From NCBI GenBank assembly GCA_014656175.1, contig BNBX01000001.1, positions 558,001-622,000 on the forward strand: a stretch of DNA of 64,000 nt, written 5' to 3'. How positions within the stretch are numbered: position 1 is the first letter of the stretch; each line of letters opens with the position of its first letter. Under the pieces are notes generated by a model that was not told where the DNA came from, did no database searches, and saw only the letters and a program-made list of their open reading frames with translations. Source of the DNA: Streptomyces werraensis. Lineage in GTDB: Bacteria > Actinomycetota > Actinomycetes > Streptomycetales > Streptomycetaceae. Made by a program: the position numbers and the translations under genes. Of this stretch, positions 51,847 through 59,499 are shown piece by piece.

Positions 51847-52844
51847 TGAATGTACGACGACGTCACATATCCGCGGTCGCGCTCACCGCTGTCGCCGCCC
51901 TCGGGTTCGGCACCCTCACCGCCTGCTCGTCCGACAGCGCCGCCGCGGGCGACACCGGCACGTTCGACGTCGTCGCGTCGTTCTACCCGATGGCCTTCCT
52001 CGCCGAGCGGATCGGCGGCGACCACGTCCACGTCACCAGTCTCACCCAGCCCGGCCAGGAACCGCACGACCTGGAGATCAGCGCCAAGCAGACCGCGCAG
52101 CTCGAGGAGTCCGACGCGGCCCTCTACCTCAAGGGCCTCCAGCCCTCCGTCGACGAGGCCATCGGCCAGTCCCCCATCGCCACGAAGATCGACGCGGCCG
52201 AGCTGACCGCGCTGGAGGAGCACGGCACCGAGGCCGGCCACGGCGAGGAGCACGGGGACGAGCACGCCCATGAGGACGAGCACGCCGACGAGGACGAGCA
52301 CGGCCACGACCACGACCACGAGGGCGGCGACCCCCACATCTGGCTCGACCCGGTGAAGTACGCCGAGGTCGCCGAGGGCGTCGGCAAGGCCTTCCAGAAG
52401 GCCGACCCGGACCACGCCGCCGACTACCGGAAGAACACCGCGACGCTGGTCAAGGACCTCAAGGCGCTCGACCAGAAGTTCCGCACCGGCCTCGCGAACC
52501 GGAAGACCGACGTCTTCGTCACCACCCACGCCGCCTTCGGCTACCTCGCCGAGCGCTACGGGCTGACCGAGGAGGCCATCAGCGGACTGGACCCCGACAC
52601 CGAGCCCAGCGGGGCGCGCGTGAAGGAACTCCAGAAGATCGCCAAGGAGGACGGCGTCACCACCGTCTTCTACGAGACCCTCGTCAGCGACAGGACCGCG
52701 AAGACCCTCGCCGGCGACACCGGCCTGAGGACCGACGTCCTCGACCCGGTCGAGGGCATCACCGACCACTCCCGCGGCGAGGACTACTTCCAGGTCATGG
52801 AGGCCAACCTCACGGCCCTGCGCACCGCGCTGGGCGCCCGGTGA
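51846..52844 (+). CDS. znuA: Zinc ABC transporter substrate-binding lipoprotein
   Basis: This 332-aa protein starts at ATG 51846; ATG 51837 and TTG 51831 lie inside the Zur box. The lipoprotein signal is ALTAVAALGFGTLTACSSDS (lipobox LTAC). The metal-binding fold has VVASFYPMAFLAERIGGDHV and LTQPGQEPHDLEISAKQTAQ with His ligands. A His/Asp/Glu-rich loop (HEDEHADEDEHGHDHDHEGG) typical of zinc-specific ZnuA proteins precedes DPHIWLDPVKYAEVAEGV. It captures Zn2+ outside the membrane for ZnuBC. Confidence 0.93.
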   Translation: MNVRRRHISAVALTAVAALGFGTLTACSSDSAAAGDTGTFDVVASFYPMAFLAERIGGDHVHVTSLTQPGQEPHDLEISAKQTAQLEESDAALYLKGLQPSVDEAIGQSPIATKIDAAELTALEEHGTEAGHGEEHGDEHAHEDEHADEDEHGHDHDHEGGDPHIWLDPVKYAEVAEGVGKAFQKADPDHAADYRKNTATLVKDLKALDQKFRTGLANRKTDVFVTTHAAFGYLAERYGLTEEAISGLDPDTEPSGARVKELQKIAKEDGVTTVFYETLVSDRTAKTLAGDTGLRTDVLDPVEGITDHSRGEDYFQVMEANLTALRTALGAR

Positions 52845-52872
52845 CCCCGACGACGCGACAGCGGAGGACGGC

Positions 52873-53643
52873 ATGACCACCGAACCCGTCATCACCCTGC
52901 GGGGGGTGCGCGCCGAGCTGGGCTCGCGCCCCGTGCTGCGCGGCATCGACCTCACGGTGCACCGCGGCGAGGTCGTCGCCCTGCTCGGCGCCAACGGCTC
53001 CGGCAAGTCCACGGCCGTGCGCACCGTGATCGGCCAGGTGCCGTTCACCGCCGGGGAGATCGAGCTGTTCGGCGCCGAGCGGCGCCGCTTCCGCGACTGG
53101 GCGCGCGTGGGCTACGTCCCGCAGCGCACCACGGCAGCCGGCGGGGTGCCCGCCACGGTCACCGAGGTCGTCTCCTCCGGGCGGCTCGCCCGCACCCGCT
53201 TCGGCCTGTTCCGCAAGGGCGACCGGGCGGCCGTCCGCCGGTCCCTGGAGCTGGTCGGCATGGCGGACCGCGCCAAGGACTCCGTCGACGCCCTGTCCGG
53301 CGGCCAGCACCAGCGCGTCCTGATCGCCCGCGCGCTCGCCTCCGAACCGGACCTGCTGATCATGGACGAGCCGATGGCGGGCGTGGACCTGGCCAGCCAG
53401 GAGGTCCTCGCCGAGACCCTGCGCACGCAGGTCGGCCAGGGCGCCACGGTCCTCCTCGTCCTGCACGAACTCGGGCCGCTGGAGCCTCTGATCGACCGGG
53501 CGGTCGTCCTCCGCGACGGCTGCGTGCTGCACGACGGCCCGCCGCCCAAGGCGGTCGGCCAGCACGCCCTGCCCGGGCACGACCACGTACACCCGCACGC
53601 ACCGGCGGACGCCGGACCGATCCGCACGGGACTGCTGAGCTGA
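52873..53643 (+). CDS. znuC: Zinc ABC transporter ATP-binding protein
   Basis: This 256-aa ATPase has Walker A LLGANGSGKSTAVRTVIG (about 37-54), signature LSGGQHQRVLIARALASE (about 141-158) and Walker B LLIMDEPMAGVDLASQE. The late switch His lies in LLVLHELGPLEPLI. The C-terminus is His-rich (HALPGHDHVHPHAPA), which may bind zinc. Its stop overlaps the start of znuB. It lies 28 bp after znuA in the Zur-controlled operon. Confidence 0.92.
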   Translation: MTTEPVITLRGVRAELGSRPVLRGIDLTVHRGEVVALLGANGSGKSTAVRTVIGQVPFTAGEIELFGAERRRFRDWARVGYVPQRTTAAGGVPATVTEVVSSGRLARTRFGLFRKGDRAAVRRSLELVGMADRAKDSVDALSGGQHQRVLIARALASEPDLLIMDEPMAGVDLASQEVLAETLRTQVGQGATVLLVLHELGPLEPLIDRAVVLRDGCVLHDGPPPKAVGQHALPGHDHVHPHAPADAGPIRTGLLS

Positions 53644-54545
53644 TGGAGATCCTCGACTACGCCTTCATGCAGCGGGCGCTGCTCGCCGCCGTCCTGGTCG
53701 GCGTGACCGCCCCCGCCGTCGGCGTCTACCTCGTCCAGCGCCGGCAGGCGCTGATGGGCGACGGCATCGGCCATGTGGCGATGACCGGCGTGGGCCTCGG
53801 CTTCCTGCTGTCCTGGTCGCCGGTGTGGATGGCCGCCGTGGTCTCCGTCCTCGGCGCCGTCTTCATGGAACTGGTCCGCTGGTACGCCCGGACCCGCGGT
53901 GACATCGCCCTCGCGATGCTCTTCTACGGCGGCATGGCCGGCGGCGTCATGTTCATCAACCTCGCGCCCGGCGGCTCCACCTCGAACCTGTCGTCGTTCC
54001 TGTTCGGCTCGCTGTCCACGGTCTCGCCGTCCGACGTGACGGCGATCTGCGTGCTGGCCGCGTTCGTGGTGCTGGTCACCGTGGGGCTACGGCGGCAGCT
54101 GTTCGCGGTCAGCCAGGACGAGGAGTTCGCCCGGGTGACGGGGCTGCCGGTGCGGTTCCTGAATCTGCTCACGGCGGTCACCGCCGCGGTCACGGTGTCC
54201 GTGGCGATGCGGGTCGTGGGCCTGCTGCTGGTGAGCGCGCTGATGGTGGTGCCGGTCGCGGCGGCCCAGCAGCTCACCCGGAGCTTCGCCGCCACCTTCG
54301 CCGTCGCCGTCGCGATCGGCGTCAGCGTGGCCGTCGGCGGTACCGTCACCTCGTACTACCAGGACGTGCCGCCCGGCGCGACGATCGTGCTGCTGACCAT
54401 CGGCGCCTTCATCCTGCTGACCGCGCTGGCCGCCCCGCTGGCCCGGCGCCGCGCCCGGGCGCTGGCCGCCGCACGGCCCGGACCCGACCCCGCGGAGTGC
54501 TCGATTCCGGCCAGTCGTCCGGCGGACGGCAAGGTCGGCGCCTGA
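53643..54545 (+). CDS. znuB: Zinc ABC transporter permease
   Basis: This 300-aa ABC-3 type permease has about eight membrane spans. VTAPAVGVYLVQRRQALMGD followed by GIGHVAMTGVGLGFLL (about 21-56) is the family's cytoplasmic coupling motif region, and RVVGLLLVSALMVVPVAAAQ lies near 197-216. The ATG overlaps the znuC stop (TGATG). It forms the channel of the zinc importer. Confidence 0.92.
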   Translation: MEILDYAFMQRALLAAVLVGVTAPAVGVYLVQRRQALMGDGIGHVAMTGVGLGFLLSWSPVWMAAVVSVLGAVFMELVRWYARTRGDIALAMLFYGGMAGGVMFINLAPGGSTSNLSSFLFGSLSTVSPSDVTAICVLAAFVVLVTVGLRRQLFAVSQDEEFARVTGLPVRFLNLLTAVTAAVTVSVAMRVVGLLLVSALMVVPVAAAQQLTRSFAATFAVAVAIGVSVAVGGTVTSYYQDVPPGATIVLLTIGAFILLTALAAPLARRRARALAAARPGPDPAECSIPASRPADGKVGA

Positions 54546-54606
54546 CTCGCCGGTTCCCGGACTGGCACAATGGCCGGGCAGCAGCCAGACGTGAGGAGGC
54601 ATTCCG

Positions 54607-55029
54607 GTGACGACCGCAGGACCGCCCGTGAAGGGCCGCGCCACCCGGCAGCGTGCCGCCGTGGCGGCGTGCCTCCAGGAGGTCGACGAGTTCCGCAGCG
54701 CGCAGGAACTGCACGACATGCTCAAGCACAAGGGCGACTCGGTCGGGCTCACCACGGTCTACCGCACGCTGCAGTCCCTCGCCGACGCCGGTGAGGTCGA
54801 CGTCCTGCGCACCGCCGACGGCGAGTCCGTCTACCGCCGCTGCTCCACCGGCGACCATCACCACCACCTGGTCTGCCGCAGCTGCGGCAAGGCCGTCGAG
54901 GTCGAGGGCCCGGCGGTGGAGAAGTGGGCGGAGGCCATCGCCGCCGAGCACGGCTACGTCAACGTGGCCCACACGGTGGAGATCTTCGGCACCTGCGCGG
55001 ACTGCGCCGGCTGCGCGGACGCCTCCTGA
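54607..55029 (+). CDS. zur: Zinc uptake regulator, Fur family
   Basis: This 140-aa protein has a GTG start behind GAGGAGG. The DNA-binding winged helix spans about 8-75 (QRAAVAACLQEVDEFRSAQE, SVGLTTVYRTLQSLADAGEV). Zinc ligands are in DHHHHLVCRSCGKAVEVEG (about 84-102) and the C-terminal CADCAGC (132-138). Zn-Zur represses zinc uptake genes. It lies 61 bp after znuB; a CACAAT hexamer in the gap may give it a second promoter. No Zur box was seen directly before it. Confidence 0.93.
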   Translation: MTTAGPPVKGRATRQRAAVAACLQEVDEFRSAQELHDMLKHKGDSVGLTTVYRTLQSLADAGEVDVLRTADGESVYRRCSTGDHHHHLVCRSCGKAVEVEGPAVEKWAEAIAAEHGYVNVAHTVEIFGTCADCAGCADAS

Positions 55030-55324
55030 CGGCGGGCTGCGGGGCCGGGCGTCAGCAACGGCGCTCCCCGGCCGGCGCCCGTCACACGCGGGACAGGTGC
55101 CGGCCGAGCAGCGCCCGCGGCCGGTGCACGTCCGACGCCTGCCGCACCCCCTGCTTCACCGGCACCAGCGCGCAGTCCCCCGCCCGGTGCGGGCTGCGGA
55201 GCGGGCGGACGCGGCCGGACTCCGCGTAGCTGCTCGGCGGAGTCCTCGTGCCCCGTGCCCCGCTCCCTGGCCCGTCACGGCCCCTCCCCGGTCCCTCGGT
55301 GACGAGCCGTGATCCTGGCGCCGG
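55030..55324. other. Intergenic region between zur and uppS
   Basis: These 295 bp separate two convergent genes. A minus-strand open stretch reads GDCALVPVKQGVRQASDVHR before a stop near 55083, but it has no convincing start or known family. It may be a gene remnant. No strong terminator hairpin was found. Confidence 0.3.
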
Positions 55325-56158
55325 CTACTCCTGACGGCCCTCCATGGCCAGCAGCTCCTCGTTGGGGACGGCCCCGCCGAAGCGGCGGTCGCGGGAGGCG
55401 AACTCCAGGCACGCGCGCCACAGGTCGCGCCGGTCGAAGTCCGGCCACAGCACGTCCTGGAAGACCATCTCGGCGTAGGCGCTCTGCCACAGCAGGTAGT
55501 TGGAGGTGCGCTGCTCGCCGCTCGGCCGCAGGAACAGGTCCACGTCCGGCATGTCCGGGTAGTACATGTACCGCTGCAGCGTCTTCTCGTTGACCTTCGA
55601 CGGGTCCAGGCGGCCCGCCTTCACGTCCTCGGCGAGCGCCTGCGCGGCGTCGGCGATCTCCGCGCGGCCGCCGTAGTTCATGCAGAAGTACAGGGTGAGC
55701 CGGTCGTTGTCCTTGGTCTGCTCCTGGGCGATCTGGAGCTCCTTGGCGACGGACTTCCACAGCTTGGGCATACGGCCCACCCAGCGGACCCGGATGCCCA
55801 GTTCGTCGAGCTGGTCCCGGGTCTTGCGGATGAAGTCCCGGTTGAAGTTCATCAGGAAGCGCACCTCGTCCGGGGACCGCTTCCAGTTCTCGGTGGAGAA
55901 GGCGTAGAGCGAGATGGCGCCCACGCCCATCTCGATGCCGCCCTGGAGCACGTCCAGCACGCGCTCGGCGCCGACCTTGTGCCCCTCGGTGCGGGGCAGG
56001 CCCCGCTGCTTCGCCCAGCGCCCGTTGCCGTCCATGACGATCGCCACATGGTTGGGGACGAGTTCCCCGGGAAGCTTCGGGGGCCGCGCGCCGGAGGGGT
56101 GCGGTTCCGGGGTCCTGTACTCCCGGCGCTGCCGCCCCAGGAATCCGCGTACGGCCAT
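55325..56158 (-). CDS. uppS: Isoprenyl transferase (undecaprenyl diphosphate synthase type)
   Basis: This 277-aa cis-prenyltransferase has [20 protein letters not shown] (about 37-56) with the catalytic Asp and pyrophosphate-binding Arg. [20 protein letters not shown] (about 82-101) and [20 protein letters not shown] (about 221-240) complete the conserved regions. It condenses isopentenyl diphosphate to make the long lipid carrier of cell-wall precursors. It lies downstream of recO on the minus strand, 33 bp apart, a common actinobacterial arrangement. Confidence 0.93.
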   Translation of the reverse strand: MAVRGFLGRQRREYRTPEPHPSGARPPKLPGELVPNHVAIVMDGNGRWAKQRGLPRTEGHKVGAERVLDVLQGGIEMGVGAISLYAFSTENWKRSPDEVRFLMNFNRDFIRKTRDQLDELGIRVRWVGRMPKLWKSVAKELQIAQEQTKDNDRLTLYFCMNYGGRAEIADAAQALAEDVKAGRLDPSKVNEKTLQRYMYYPDMPDVDLFLRPSGEQRTSNYLLWQSAYAEMVFQDVLWPDFDRRDLWRACLEFASRDRRFGGAVPNEELLAMEGRQE

Positions 56159-56191
56159 GTGTCTCTCGTCTCCTCGTGCTGACGGGGGTGG

Positions 56192-56941
56192 TTACTGCTT
56201 CTCGACGTACCGGAGCGAGCGCAGCCCGCGCTCCAGATGCCAGTGGAGGTAGGCGGACACGAGCCCGCTCCCCTCCCGGACGTACCGTGCCTCGCACGCG
56301 TCCGCGGTGGCCCAGTCTCCCGTGAGCAGTGCGCCCAGGAGTTCGAGGGCCTGCGGCGAGGGTACGACGCTCCCGGGGACGCGGCAGTCGGCGCATACGG
56401 TTCCGCCCGACGCGACCGAGAAGAAGCGGTTCGGTCCCGGCATGCCGCATCTCGCGCAGTCCGTGAAGCTGGGCGCGTAGCCGTTGACCGCGAGGGAACG
56501 CAGCAGGAACGCGTCGAGCACCAGGTGCGGGGCGTGCTCGCCCCGGGCGAGGGTGCGCAGTCCGCCGACCAGCAGCAGGTACTGCTGGACGGCCGGCTCG
56601 CCCTCGTGGTCGGTGAACCGCTCGGCGGTCTCCAGCATGGCCGTGCCGGCGGTGTAGCGCGCGTAGTCGGTGACGATGCCGCCGCCGTACGGCGCGATCG
56701 TCTCGCTCTGCGTGCACAGCGGCAGGCCGCGTCCGACGAGCTCGCTGCCCTTGGCGAAGAACTGCACGTCCACGTGCGAGAAGGGCTCCAGGCGCGCGCC
56801 GAACTTCGACTTGGTCCGGCGCACGCCCCTCGCCACGGCGCGCACCCGTCCGTGACCTCGGGTGAGCAGGGTGATGATCCGGTCCGCCTCACCCAGTTTC
56901 TGGGTGCGCAGCACGATGCCGTCGTCGCGGAACAGACTCAT
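56192..56941 (-). CDS. recO: DNA repair protein RecO
   Basis: This 249-aa protein starts MSLFRDDGIVLRTQKLGEAD at ATG 56941; an ATG nine bases upstream is possible. The N-terminal OB fold includes RIITLLTRGHGRVRAVARGV (about 21-40) and the helical domain follows. A four-Cys zinc site is visible in CARCGMPG and VCADCRVPG (about 168-194). RecO loads RecA with RecR at gapped DNA. It is divergent from the small gene at 57.15 kb. Confidence 0.93.
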   Translation of the reverse strand: MSLFRDDGIVLRTQKLGEADRIITLLTRGHGRVRAVARGVRRTKSKFGARLEPFSHVDVQFFAKGSELVGRGLPLCTQSETIAPYGGGIVTDYARYTAGTAMLETAERFTDHEGEPAVQQYLLLVGGLRTLARGEHAPHLVLDAFLLRSLAVNGYAPSFTDCARCGMPGPNRFFSVASGGTVCADCRVPGSVVPSPQALELLGALLTGDWATADACEARYVREGSGLVSAYLHWHLERGLRSLRYVEKQ

Positions 56942-57052
56942 GGCAGCCATTGTCGCGCACGTTCACGGCACCTCGCGGCGGCTCCAGTTCCGCGGGTGCG
57001 GGGCGGTGCGGTGGACGCATCGGGTTCCTCGCATGCGGATGATATGCCGATG

Positions 57053-57145
57053 ACGCCGAAGGCGTGACGTTTCCGCAGGGGTGCAACCAGGAGACCCGGC
57101 CCCGGTCTCCTCCCCTGCGGAACCGACACTCCTTCTGTGAGGAGA
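57053..57145 (+). promoter_or_regulatory. Elaborate hairpin leader controlling the 57.15-kb gene (putative riboregulator)
   Basis: Three stems follow each other. ACGCC-GAA-GGCGT lies at 57053-57065. A long interrupted hairpin has TTCCGCAGGGG (57071-57081) paired with CCCCTGCGGAA (57112-57122) and an inner GGAGACC/GGTCTCC stem (57090-57110). CTCCT-n6-AGGAG (57129-57144) hides the ribosome binding site. TCTCCTC (57106-57112), part of the long hairpin, is also a perfect complement of the ribosome binding site GAGGAGA (57139-57145). Two exclusive folds are thus possible. No U tract follows, so simple termination is unlikely. Confidence 0.55.
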
Positions 57146-57150
57146 GCGAC

Positions 57151-57459
57151 ATGACCGCGACCGCTTTCGAGTACGGCCCCCCTCCGTCCGCCGCCGGGCA
57201 GCCGGGCAGCGACCACCTGCTGGCCCCGCCGGACCCGGCCACCCGCGTCGGCTCCCCCATCGACCCGCGCGACCGGCGTCGCCTCGACCTGCACGCCGCC
57301 CTGACCGCCGCCGGGATCCCGCCGCGCCCCGAGGACCGCGAGGCCATCGAGCACCTGAGCGCCCTGTCCGCCGGGGTCAACAGCACCATCCACCGCTGGC
57401 TCCGGCACACCCTCTGGCAGGGTCAGCCGGCGCCCGGTGCGACCAGACCCGACTCGTAG
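57151..57459 (+). CDS. Small hypothetical protein (102 aa) behind the leader
   Basis: The ATG at 57151 follows GAGGAGA by 5 nt. The protein has a disordered N-terminal half (EYGPPPSAAGQPGSDHLLAP) and a helical C-terminal half (DPRDRRRLDLHAALTAAGIP, REAIEHLSALSAGVNSTIHR). There is no Cys, signal peptide or membrane segment. Its last 37 bp overlap the convergent response-regulator gene. The function is unknown; the good ribosome binding site and complex leader suggest post-transcriptional control. Confidence 0.65.
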   Translation: MTATAFEYGPPPSAAGQPGSDHLLAPPDPATRVGSPIDPRDRRRLDLHAALTAAGIPPRPEDREAIEHLSALSAGVNSTIHRWLRHTLWQGQPAPGATRPDS

Positions 57460-58088
57460 GCCACGACGACCAGTTGGGCCCGGTCGCGGGCGCCGAGCTT
57501 GCCCATCGTGCGGCTCACGTGGGTCTTCGCGGTGAGCGGGCTGAGCCCCAGCGTCTCGGCGATCTCCGTGTTGTTGAGGCCGCGCGCGACCAGCGTCAGC
57601 ACCTCCCGCTCCCGGTCGGAGAGGCAGTCGGGGCCGGCGGTGACCGGCGCCGCCGCGGGACTGCGCAGGAAGCGCTCGATCAGCCGGGCCGTGGGTCCGG
57701 GCGACAGGAGCGCCTCACCGGCGGCCACCGTGCGGATGGCGTCGAGGAGCTCGGCGGGCCGGGTGTCCTTCACCAGGAACCCGGACGCCCCGGCGCGCAG
57801 CGCCTCCACGATGTTCTCGTCCGTGTCGTAGGTGGTGAGGACGAGCACCTTCACCCCTGCCAGGTCGTCGTCGGCGGCGATCAGGCGCGTCGCCTCGATG
57901 CCGTCGAGGTCCGGCATGCGGATGTCCATGACGACGAGGTCGGCCCGCCGCGCGCGGACGAGTTCGACGGCCTGCCGGCCGGTGGCGGCCTGCCCGACGA
58001 CCTCCATGTCGGGCGCCGACTCGACGAGCATCGCGAACGCCTCCCGCACCAGGGTCTGGTCGTCGGCGAGCAGCACACGGACGGTCAT
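57423..58088 (-). CDS. NarL/LuxR-type response regulator
   Basis: This 221-aa protein has a receiver domain with RVLLADDQTLVREAFAMLVE (3-22) and the phosphoacceptor Asp in DLVVMDIRMPDLDG (about 50-63). The conserved Thr/Lys are in VLVLTTYDTD and GFLVKDT. A C-terminal LuxR HTH (LSDREREVLTLVARGLNNTE, about 156-175) follows. Its ATG overlaps the kinase stop (ATGA). The pair lies downstream of an MMPL exporter gene, the likely target. Confidence 0.93.
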   Translation of the reverse strand: MTVRVLLADDQTLVREAFAMLVESAPDMEVVGQAATGRQAVELVRARRADLVVMDIRMPDLDGIEATRLIAADDDLAGVKVLVLTTYDTDENIVEALRAGASGFLVKDTRPAELLDAIRTVAAGEALLSPGPTARLIERFLRSPAAAPVTAGPDCLSDREREVLTLVARGLNNTEIAETLGLSPLTAKTHVSRTMGKLGARDRAQLVVVAYESGLVAPGAG

Positions 58089-59356
58089 CGGGCCCGTCCC
58101 TTCCGGGTCGCGTCGGTCAGAGGCAGGGCGGCGGTCACCCGGAAGCCCCCGGCCTCGCGGGGACCGGCCTCCAGCGTGCCGCCCACACTGCGGGCCCGCT
58201 CCCGCATGCCGACGAGTCCGAACCCGGGGGTGCCGCCGGGGTCGGGTCCCGTGCCGTCGTCGGTGACGCCGATGTGCAGCACCCCGTCCCGGTCGCTCAC
58301 GTCGACGCGTACGGCGGGCTTTGGACCGGCGTGCCGGACCGCGTTGGTCAGCGCCTCCTGCACCACGCGGTACGCGGCGGCCCCGACCGCGGGCGGCACC
58401 GGCTCCGCGACCCGCACACGGTGCTCCACGCGTGCCCCGGCCAGCCGCGCGGCCTCGACCAGGTCGGACAGCCCGTCCAGCCCGGCGAGCGGACCCCGCG
58501 CGTCCTCGGTGCCGCCGCTGTCCCTCAGCACCTCGAGCGTGGCGCGCAGTTCACCGCGCGCGGTGCGGCAGGTGCCGGCGATGTCGTCGAGCGCCTTCGC
58601 CACGGCCGCCCGGTCCAGCCGGTCGGGGTCGGCGGCCAGGACGTGCGCCGCGACGGACGTCTGCACCCCGATGAGGGTGATGCTGTGGGCGAGCAGGTCG
58701 TGCAGGTCTCGCGCCATGCGCAGCCGTTCCTCGGCGACCCGGCGGCGCGCCTCCTCCTCACGGGTGCGTTCCGCCCGTTCCGCGCGTTCGACGATCGCGG
58801 CGACGTACTGCCGGTAGTAGCGGACGTCGAGGCCCAGGAAGAGGACGGCGACGACCCAGCCGGTGATGCGGACGAGTTCCGTGAACCCGTCGGGGTTGGT
58901 GAGGGCGTTCACGGTGAGGGTGGTGCCGATGACGACGGTGCCGATCAGCAGCGTCCGGCGCGGGGTGCCGGTCGCGGCGACCGTGTAGAGGGCCACCACG
59001 GTCGCGGCCACGGGCGCCCCGTGGTGGTTGTCCAGGGCGTGGTACGGCACGACCGGGGCCAGCGCCGCCAGGAGCGCCGGCAGCGGCCGCTTCCGCCGCC
59101 AGGCCAGCGGCACATGGGCGGCGAGGAGCAGGACCCAGCCGAGCGCGTCGGGCCGGCGGCCGTCGTCGGTCAGCAGCGCCAGTGTGACGCCCAGGGCGGC
59201 GGTGCACGCGGCGAGCACCGCGTCGTTGCGGAAGGCGTGCGGGCGGGTCAGGGGGTCACGGCTGAGCGCGGTGATGACGCCGTCCCTCGTACGGGAGTTC
59301 CCCGTGCGTGACTTCCGGGGGTCCGCGGACCCGGGGTCCGGGCGCCCGGCGTCCAT
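58085..59356 (-). CDS. NarL-type sensor histidine kinase
   Basis: This protein has 423 aa from ATG 59356; a start at 59437 is possible but lies beside the upstream terminator. Four to five membrane spans (about 45-190) precede a HisKA_3 dimerisation helix with the phosphoacceptor His in RMARDLHDLLAHSITLIGVQ. A HATPase domain follows (AYRVVQEALTNAVRHAGPKP, DDGTGPDPGGTPGFGLVGMR). No periplasmic sensor domain is present, so the signal is probably sensed in the membrane. It is coupled to the response regulator. Confidence 0.88.
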   Translation of the reverse strand: MDAGRPDPGSADPRKSRTGNSRTRDGVITALSRDPLTRPHAFRNDAVLAACTAALGVTLALLTDDGRRPDALGWVLLLAAHVPLAWRRKRPLPALLAALAPVVPYHALDNHHGAPVAATVVALYTVAATGTPRRTLLIGTVVIGTTLTVNALTNPDGFTELVRITGWVVAVLFLGLDVRYYRQYVAAIVERAERAERTREEEARRRVAEERLRMARDLHDLLAHSITLIGVQTSVAAHVLAADPDRLDRAAVAKALDDIAGTCRTARGELRATLEVLRDSGGTEDARGPLAGLDGLSDLVEAARLAGARVEHRVRVAEPVPPAVGAAAYRVVQEALTNAVRHAGPKPAVRVDVSDRDGVLHIGVTDDGTGPDPGGTPGFGLVGMRERARSVGGTLEAGPREAGGFRVTAALPLTDATRKGRAR

Positions 59357-59448
59357 GGTTCCGGAGCCCTTGTCACGGGACGCCCCGGTCCGGGAGGGCT
59401 CGGCTGCCTGTGCTGTCGTCGGGTGCACGGGGTCCATCCTCGGGGAGG

Positions 59449-59479
59449 AGGGCGCCCCTCCGGGAGGGAGGGGCGCCCT
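59449..59479 (-). terminator. Terminator of the MMPL gene
   Basis: AGGGCGCCCCTCC and GGAGGGGCGCCCT form a perfect 13-bp stem with a 5-nt loop, 20 nt after the MMPL stop on the minus strand. Confidence 0.75.
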
Positions 59480-59499
59480 GTCACGGTCGTACGGGCGGA

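Noticed and set aside
55030..55324. Gene between zur and uppS
   Set aside because: An open minus-strand stretch exists but without start, ribosome binding site or recognisable family.
57129..57144. ANTAR-type hexaloop target
   Set aside because: The loop has six bases but begins with T instead of the required A and there is no matching second hexaloop.
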